DNA of 64,000 nucleotides from Bartonella tamiae Th239 (GTDB lineage: Bacteria > Pseudomonadota > Alphaproteobacteria > Rhizobiales > Rhizobiaceae). How positions within the stretch are numbered: the first letter of the stretch is position 1; each line of letters opens with the position of its first letter. The stretch lies in assembly GCF_000278275.1 (NCBI RefSeq), contig NZ_JH725147.1, positions 62,001 through 126,000 of the forward strand, written 5' to 3'. The translations under genes were made by a program, and so were the position numbers. Positions 59,344 to 64,000 of this stretch are shown here, one piece after another. The notes under the pieces were generated by a model that saw nothing but the letters and a program-made list of their open reading frames with translations, had not been told where the DNA came from and made no database searches.

Positions 59344-60021
59344 ATGGCAATGCAACTTTTAATGCCCAAAGCGACCGCCGTATGGCTGGTTGATAATACC
59401 GCGCTTTCTTTTGACCAGATTGCAACTTTTTGCAAATTACACCCTCTTGAGGTAAAAGCCATTGCTGATGGTGAATCAGCACAAGGCATTAAAGGGCTGG
59501 ATCCAATCAATACAGGACAATTGTCCCGTGATGAAATTGAACGAGGGGAAAAAGATCCCAATCACCGTTTAAAGCTTTCTGAACCCAAAGTGCGTATTCC
59601 TGAAAGTAAGCGAAAAGGTCCACGCTATACACCTCTTTCCAAGCGCCAAGATCGACCAAATGCAATTTTATGGTTGGTGCGCAACCACCCTGAATTAAAA
59701 GATGCACAAATTTCTCGTCTTATTGGCACAACAAAAGCCACAATTGAACAAATCCGTGAAAGGACGCATTGGAATTCAGCTAATTTGAGCCCGCTTGATC
59801 CTGTGACATTGGGATTATGCTCACAGATTGATCTTGATATTGAAGTTCAAAAAGCGATGAAAAATCGTCCAGCACCCGCGCCTGAAGACGGCACATTGCT
59901 TCCAGCATCGGCGACAGAAAATCTTGACATCAATTATGAGGACGAGCTTGATGCCGATAAGGTTTTTGCCAAACTATCTTCTTTAAAAAATGACAAGAAT
60001 GACGAGACTTCAGATCAATAA
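59344..60021 (+). CDS. cell cycle transcriptional regulator TrcR (DUF1013)
   Basis: The 225-residue protein has the DUF1013 signature: MPKATAVWLVDNTALSFDQIATFCKLHPLEVKAIADGE, then AILWLVRNHPELKDAQISRLIGTTKATIEQIRERTHWN, which is helix-turn-helix-like. It is one of the conserved alphaproteobacterial proteins; in Sinorhizobium and Brucella it is reported as an essential cell-cycle regulator (TrcR). The ATG at 59344 follows GAGGATATATGTC. It ends with a terminator at 60053. Confidence 0.85.
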   Translation: MAMQLLMPKATAVWLVDNTALSFDQIATFCKLHPLEVKAIADGESAQGIKGLDPINTGQLSRDEIERGEKDPNHRLKLSEPKVRIPESKRKGPRYTPLSKRQDRPNAILWLVRNHPELKDAQISRLIGTTKATIEQIRERTHWNSANLSPLDPVTLGLCSQIDLDIEVQKAMKNRPAPAPEDGTLLPASATENLDINYEDELDADKVFAKLSSLKNDKNDETSDQ

Positions 60022-60052
60022 AATTTAAACCGATTTATGGAATGTTAAGACG

Positions 60053-60090
60053 TCAAAGTCCTATAATGAGGACTTTGATAGCGTTTTTAA
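60053..60090 (+). terminator. rho-independent terminator after the trcR gene
   Basis: TCAAAGTCCT is perfectly inverted as AGGACTTTGA with loop ATAATG, followed by TAGCGTTTTT. Confidence 0.85.
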
Positions 60091-60215
60091 AGTCTAAATT
60101 ACACTTAATACTGAATAAAATGATCACAGCAAAGTCATGATAATTTTGCATATAGTAGAATTATTTCCTGAGCCAAGCTGTGATTGTTTGATTTGATATA
60201 TTAGCTCAAATTCAG

Positions 60216-60655
60216 TTATTGACCATTTGGAAATGCAGTTAGCGATCGGTCTTTATATTTCAAAAATATCCACTCATAATTTTTGTTCTTTTGATACACA
60301 TGCTCAATTCTAGAAAATGGTAAATAGCCAGAGCGATCAATGTGCCTTCACGAATAAACTTTGCAAAAGCATTCTCACGCACTTTACGTGCCTCATCACT
60401 TTCTGAATCAAATATTATACTCGTGTTTGGATCGTTAAATTGGATCAGTCAATGAACGATGTCGCCAGAAAAGACGAGTTTTACATCGCCATTATTTAAC
60501 GTATAAAATATGCTACAAGTTGTGTGTCCTGGATGCAGTGTTGCCATTATGACGGGAAGAATTTCTAAATTTCGTTGGAAAGAACGGTGTATTATTATTG
60601 CCTCAAGCTGTAGCAATAGGAGGTATAACACATGCAATATATTTATTTTCCCCAT
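60216..60655 (-). pseudogene. decayed MBL-fold metallo-hydrolase gene (C-terminal part)
   Basis: On the minus strand MATLHPGHTTCSIFYTLNNGDVKLVFSGDIVH matches the last metal-binding part of MBL-fold hydrolases (typical GHTPGH, then GDIVH). A UGA at 60449-60451 interrupts it. The same frame then goes on with LIQFNDPNTSIIFDSESDEARKVRENAFAKF, and after a frameshift near 60330 with FSRIEHVYQKNKNYEWIFLKYKDRS, the usual C-terminus. The N-terminal half with HxHxDH is missing or unreadable. This looks like a lost gene. Confidence 0.75.
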
Positions 60656-60689
60656 AAGGTCAATTGGTCATTAAAAAAATCGTTTCATC

Positions 60690-61228
60690 AAGCCTTTATA
60701 GACAAAAAAACGCAACTCTTTTCAAGAATATGACACATCGGCGCCTTTATTAACACAAGAAAAAGCCCAAAAAAGTTTAAGATTTTATATTCTTATGACG
60801 GTTTTTTAGTCATTTTCATGTTGCCGATTACGTTGCTGTCCCATGATCTTGCAAAGGTGATTGATCAAGTACTCTGTTTAACTGGCGCCCTAATGGCTTT
60901 AAGTGGTGTTATTATTGCCATTATTTTTTAGCCCGTATCCATTATCGCACTAAAAGCCTGTTGGAAGAATGAATTTACCCGCCTCAACAATCTTTGTCTT
61001 GGTGCTTTTTTATCAACTGTCGGTCTTACGGTACCCAGCATTCTTGGCATATCTTTGATCACCAAAGAACATATCTTAATGGGATTAAATCCGATTGAAA
61101 TTTTACTATTTATGGCAACAATGGTAATTGCTTGTTTTCATTTTAGTGGCAAAGCGACGTCTTTTTTGGTTGAGATTGTCCATTTATGTATTTTTTTCGT
61201 TTATAGTGTAAGTTTATTTTTCCAATAA
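60690..61228 (+). pseudogene. decayed ChaA-type Ca2+/H+ (Na+/H+) antiporter gene (C-terminal part)
   Basis: On the plus strand LPITLLSHDLAKVIDQVLCLTGALMALSGVIIAIIF, a TAG at 60929-60931, then SIIALKACWKNEFTRLNNLCLGAFLSTVGLTVPSIL, then GLNPIEILLFMATMVIACF and LVEIVHLCIFFVYSVSLFFQ. This is the second half of a ChaA/CaCA exchanger in near-complete order, but stopped inside and frameshifted further upstream. The N-terminal half is missing. It lies back to back with the MBL remnant; the two decayed together. Confidence 0.72.
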
Positions 61229-61589
61229 ATCATAACAAAATAAGCACCATTTTTTCTGCTGTTCTTATACACTTCTGGACAGAAATAATAAAAAACGATT
61301 TTAAGAGCTCGTTTATGACAACGATATATAAGTGTTAAATCTTCAATAGTGCCATCATGACAATATTTTAAAGAAATAAAGTTTATAAAAATGAATGAGA
61401 CCATTCTTCATATCAAGTTAATGAATAATTTCGTGAAGAATGAATATTTTTAAAAGGTGCATGAGTTTTTTGAAGAATAAGCATTCCTATATGCTATCAT
61501 AAAAACTTGAAGACCATGTCCATAAAAATAAAGTATGACATAAAAAAGCTCCCAATGGGAGCTTTTTAAAATTATTGTGTTAGCCTTTA
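61229..61589. other. gap between ChaA remnant and porin
   Basis: No gene recognised. A 67-codon frame (61201-61404, minus) has no ribosome site and no family match. The porin terminator is at the right end. Confidence 0.4.
61543..61567 (-). terminator. rho-independent terminator after the porin gene
   Basis: AAAAAGCTCCC and GGGAGCTTTTT with loop AAT, 22 bases past the porin stop codon. Confidence 0.9.
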
Positions 61590-62717
61590 TTAAAAATCAC
61601 GTTGAATACGAAGTGCACCGCCTACACCATCAGAACCACGCAATTCTGAATGAAGATCATTCCATTTATGGTAGCTCACTTCAGGCATAACAGTTAAACC
61701 TGGTGTTAGCTCATAAGCAACGTTTGCAGTTGTATAGGTATTTCCTACACCTTCATAAGCCAATTGAAAGTTGCCAATGGCTTTAGGTGTGAATACATAA
61801 GATGCACCAAACCAACCGACCCATTTGCCGCCCCATGTACCGTAAAAACTATCAACCGCACGAACACCCTTACGACCATCCGTTATCAAGCTTGAAAGAT
61901 CGTCAACATCTTCATAATAGGTTTCGTTCAAATCTTTATAAGCACCCATGACCCAAATGTTCAAACGGTCCGTAAGATTTAAGCTTACTTTTGCTTTACC
62001 AATCCAGGCTTCATTACGTGCATCATAAGCACCAGCACCTGTAATTGATCCCCAACCTTGATCAAATTTTGCACCAATCACAACATTTGGCGCATAATCA
62101 TCAATTTGGCCGTTATAGTCTGTGTCTTCATTACCACCTTGTTCCAAAGAAACCATAGCAATAAGACCATTACCCATTGCATAGGTATATTGGATCATAT
62201 TGGTACGATATGCACCACCTAATATGACGTCATCATTAATGAAATCACCATAGTAATCAAAAAATGTATTGATGGCGGACTCGTCAACACCAACATGCAA
62301 ACCACCAAGTTCAATATACCCAAAACGAAGCTCTGATGTTGTTGAATCGGAACCATTATCAAAATCGGAACGAAACTCAATATGTGAGCGCAATGTGCCG
62401 AGCTCAGTCTCAGTCGCTGTTGCAAATAAAAGATGCGCACGAACTTCCGTTTGCCAAGTTTTCGGATTCAGATCAGAACGTCTACGAGCTGAGACATCTT
62501 TACCGCCACCAACTTGCGCATAAATGAATCCACCGACACGCATGCATGTGTCTGTTCCTGGAATATAAAAATATCCTTCACCATAGGCATCACAGACACG
62601 CACATATTCTACAGGTTCTGGCTCTGCAAGATAAACATCAGCGGCTTGTGCGCCAAGTGTTTGTGTGCCGATAACGGCAGAAGAAATAAACAAAATTTTT
62701 GTGAATTTATTAAACAT
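61590..62717 (-). CDS. Omp2b-type alphaproteobacterial porin
   Basis: The 375-residue protein has a signal peptide (ILFISSAVIGTQTLGAQA) followed by the near-invariant mature start YLAEPEPVEYVRVCDAYGEG, then YFYIPGTDTCMRVGGFIYAQ with two Cys, and ends in Phe (RIQRDF). This is the trimeric porin of the Rhizobiales (porin_2/Omp2b), a 16-strand channel for small solutes. Monocistronic, with its own terminator. Surface loops are acidic and Asn-rich. Confidence 0.93.
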   Translation of the reverse strand: MFNKFTKILFISSAVIGTQTLGAQAADVYLAEPEPVEYVRVCDAYGEGYFYIPGTDTCMRVGGFIYAQVGGGKDVSARRRSDLNPKTWQTEVRAHLLFATATETELGTLRSHIEFRSDFDNGSDSTTSELRFGYIELGGLHVGVDESAINTFFDYYGDFINDDVILGGAYRTNMIQYTYAMGNGLIAMVSLEQGGNEDTDYNGQIDDYAPNVVIGAKFDQGWGSITGAGAYDARNEAWIGKAKVSLNLTDRLNIWVMGAYKDLNETYYEDVDDLSSLITDGRKGVRAVDSFYGTWGGKWVGWFGASYVFTPKAIGNFQLAYEGVGNTYTTANVAYELTPGLTVMPEVSYHKWNDLHSELRGSDGVGGALRIQRDF

Positions 62718-62924
62718 CGTCCCAATACCTCGATTGTATCACTGGAGTTTATAAGATCTTCGTCTCATAAGATGTGTATTTGCGTTTCATTATACGCCCA
62801 CCTTTTCCACCCCTGGACAAAAAGGAAGACATGATTTTTTGGATCATTTAATCAATATCCGTAAATTGCTTTACTGTATTTCAAAGGAAAATACTGTCAC
62901 AAAAATGAAACACTTAATTTAAAT

Positions 62925-62954
62925 AAGCCCAAAACAGAAGTTTTGGGCTTATAA
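62925..62954 (-). terminator. rho-independent terminator after the aldolase gene
   Basis: ATAAGCCCAAAAC and GTTTTGGGCTTAT form a 13-bp stem with loop AGAA, followed on the minus strand by a T-rich stretch. Confidence 0.85.
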
Positions 62955-62980
62955 ATACTCTATACTGTTAAAAATACTTT

Positions 62981-64000
62981 TTAAGCAGACTTTTCTTCTT
63001 CTTTAGACCATTTGCCTAATGCTGCAAGATAATTCATTTTTGCACGATGGGTAAAGGCTTTTTGGCCCAATTCAATATTTTCACGCTTTCCACCCCATGC
63101 TTGGATCGCAGCTGCCTGCAATGCCCGACCATAAGAAAAAGTCACATTCCACGGCAAATTGCCAAGAGCATTAATTGCAGAAAGATGCGCTGTTGCTTCT
63201 TCATCTGATTGACCACCAGAAAGAAAAGCAATTCCTGGAACTGTAGCTGGCACTGTTGTTTTAAGAACATGCACTGTTTTTTGCGCCACTTCTTCCACAG
63301 AGGCTTTGCGAGCATTTTTACCATCAATAACCATATTAGGTTTTAAAATTATACCTTCCATTTTAACATTGGCGGCAAATAATTCATCAAAAACTGTATG
63401 TAAAACAAAATCCGTAACCTCATAGCAACGATCAATCGAATGATTGCCAGGCTTACCATCCATTAAAATTTCAGGTTCAATAATCGGTACGATTTGTGCT
63501 TCCTGACATAATGCGGCATAACGTGCCAAGGCTTGAGCATTTTGACGAACCGCACCACGCGTTGGCAAATGCGATTGATCAATAGCAATCACACCGCGCC
63601 ATTTGGCAAAACGCGCTCCCAACTCATAATAGTCTTTTAAACGATTACGCAAACCGTCCAAACCCTCAGTAATGGTTTCATCGGCAAATGCGGCAAGAGG
63701 TTTAGCCCCTTCATCAACCTTAATTCCCGGTATCGACCCTGACGCTTTGATCAAATCGGTTAACATACGCCCGTCAGAAGCTTTTTGGCGAATGGTTTCA
63801 TCATACAAGATGACGCCAGAAATATATTTTTCCATTGCTTCTTTGGCAGTAAATAATAATTCACGATAATCGCGACGCGTTTCTTCCGTTGATTGAAGAT
63901 TAATAACATCAAAACGTGTTTTAATTGTACTTGTACTTTCATCGGCAGCAAGTATACCCTTGCCATTTGCCGTCAAAGCAATCGCAATATCTTCAAGACG
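62981..64000 (-). CDS. class I fructose-bisphosphate aldolase (N-terminus cut by window edge)
   Basis: At least 339 residues are visible, starting RLEDIAIALTANGKGILAADES and including the class I aldolase landmarks: GVILYDETIR, GIKVDEG, WRGVIAID, EPEILMDG, GIILKPNMV (Schiff-base Lys) and FLSGGQSDEEATAHLSAIN. It splits fructose 1,6-bisphosphate to DHAP and G3P. The first codons, and the promoter, lie beyond position 64000. Class I enzymes need no metal, unlike the class II enzyme more common in free-living bacteria; Bartonella and Brucella also carry class I. Confidence 0.92.
   Translation of the reverse strand, partial: RLEDIAIALTANGKGILAADESTSTIKTRFDVINLQSTEETRRDYRELLFTAKEAMEKYISGVILYDETIRQKASDGRMLTDLIKASGSIPGIKVDEGAKPLAAFADETITEGLDGLRNRLKDYYELGARFAKWRGVIAIDQSHLPTRGAVRQNAQALARYAALCQEAQIVPIIEPEILMDGKPGNHSIDRCYEVTDFVLHTVFDELFAANVKMEGIILKPNMVIDGKNARKASVEEVAQKTVHVLKTTVPATVPGIAFLSGGQSDEEATAHLSAINALGNLPWNVTFSYGRALQAAAIQAWGGKRENIELGQKAFTHRAKMNYLAALGKWSKEEEKSA

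Noticed and set aside
60449-60451. UGA inside the MBL-fold remnant as a second selenocysteine codon
   Set aside because: The position is not a Cys/Sec site in the family, no hairpin follows as in fdhA, and a further frameshift downstream shows a decayed gene.
61201-61404. 67-codon frame on the minus strand
   Set aside because: No ribosome site, no family match, partly overlaps the ChaA remnant; treated as chance.
1-64000. CRISPR arrays or large tandem repeats
   Set aside because: None seen on reading; only short inverted repeats at terminators, the IS ends and its 8-bp duplication.

Overview
The window is a stretch of an AT-rich alphaproteobacterial chromosome, most likely Hyphomicrobiales and close to Bartonellaceae/Brucellaceae. 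The evidence is a set of lineage-typical genes (DUF4167 protein, RcdA/DUF1465, TrcR/DUF1013, an Omp2b-type porin, an Omp25-type barrel), a perfect Irr iron-control element in front of mbfA, and the ruvCAB-ybgC-tolQRAB-pal-ybgF-tilS-ftsH-glmM gene order. I cannot name the species. Almost all genes are intact, but several are decaying and there are two insertion-sequence traces, which suits a host-associated genome undergoing mild reduction.

Layout. 0-5 kb: the end of a Sir2 deacylase, an App1-type phosphatase, an ArsC-like reductase, tRNA-Leu(CAA), then yqaA-dsbB-gluQ and a GNAT acetyltransferase. 5-8 kb: the Irr-controlled membrane ferritin mbfA, a broken IS5-type transposase and dut. 8-21 kb: a compact selenocysteine/formate dehydrogenase island. 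It holds fdhA (with an in-frame UGA and a SECIS-like hairpin), fdhB and the cytochrome b subunit, then divergent selD, and further on fdhE-selA-selB-selC. DUF4167 and a complete 708-bp IS1595-type element lie between the two halves. 21-26 kb: exbB-exbD, a glycerate kinase gene with a frameshifted 5' end, two small membrane proteins (DUF883 and holin-like) and an outer-membrane barrel.

27-43 kb: a long minus-strand run of housekeeping genes: glmM, ftsH, tilS, the Tol-Pal envelope system, a glutamine ABC transporter (glnHPQ) placed between tolQ and ybgC, and ruvBAC. 43-60 kb: rcdA, opgC, a thiE-like gene, a Sel1-repeat protein, efp, an inositol monophosphatase, an MsbA-like exporter, rpmE, a YebC regulator, a YmdB-like phosphoesterase, 5-FTHF cyclo-ligase with a probable 6S RNA upstream, a TPR protein, rpmJ, purEK, two DUF465 proteins, a quinone oxidoreductase and trcR. 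60-61.3 kb: a graveyard with remnants of an MBL-fold hydrolase and a ChaA-type cation antiporter. 61.5-64 kb: the porin and a class I aldolase cut by the window edge.

How the parts work together: the 8-21 kb island carries most of a respiratory, Tat-exported selenoenzyme formate dehydrogenase system. SelA makes Sec-tRNA on SelC with the selenophosphate from SelD, SelB delivers it at the fdhA UGA, and FdhE helps mature the enzyme. The sulfurtransferase FdhD and the Mo-cofactor genes are not in the window. The Tol-Pal block, porin, Omp25-type barrel and OpgC form an envelope theme typical of this lineage.
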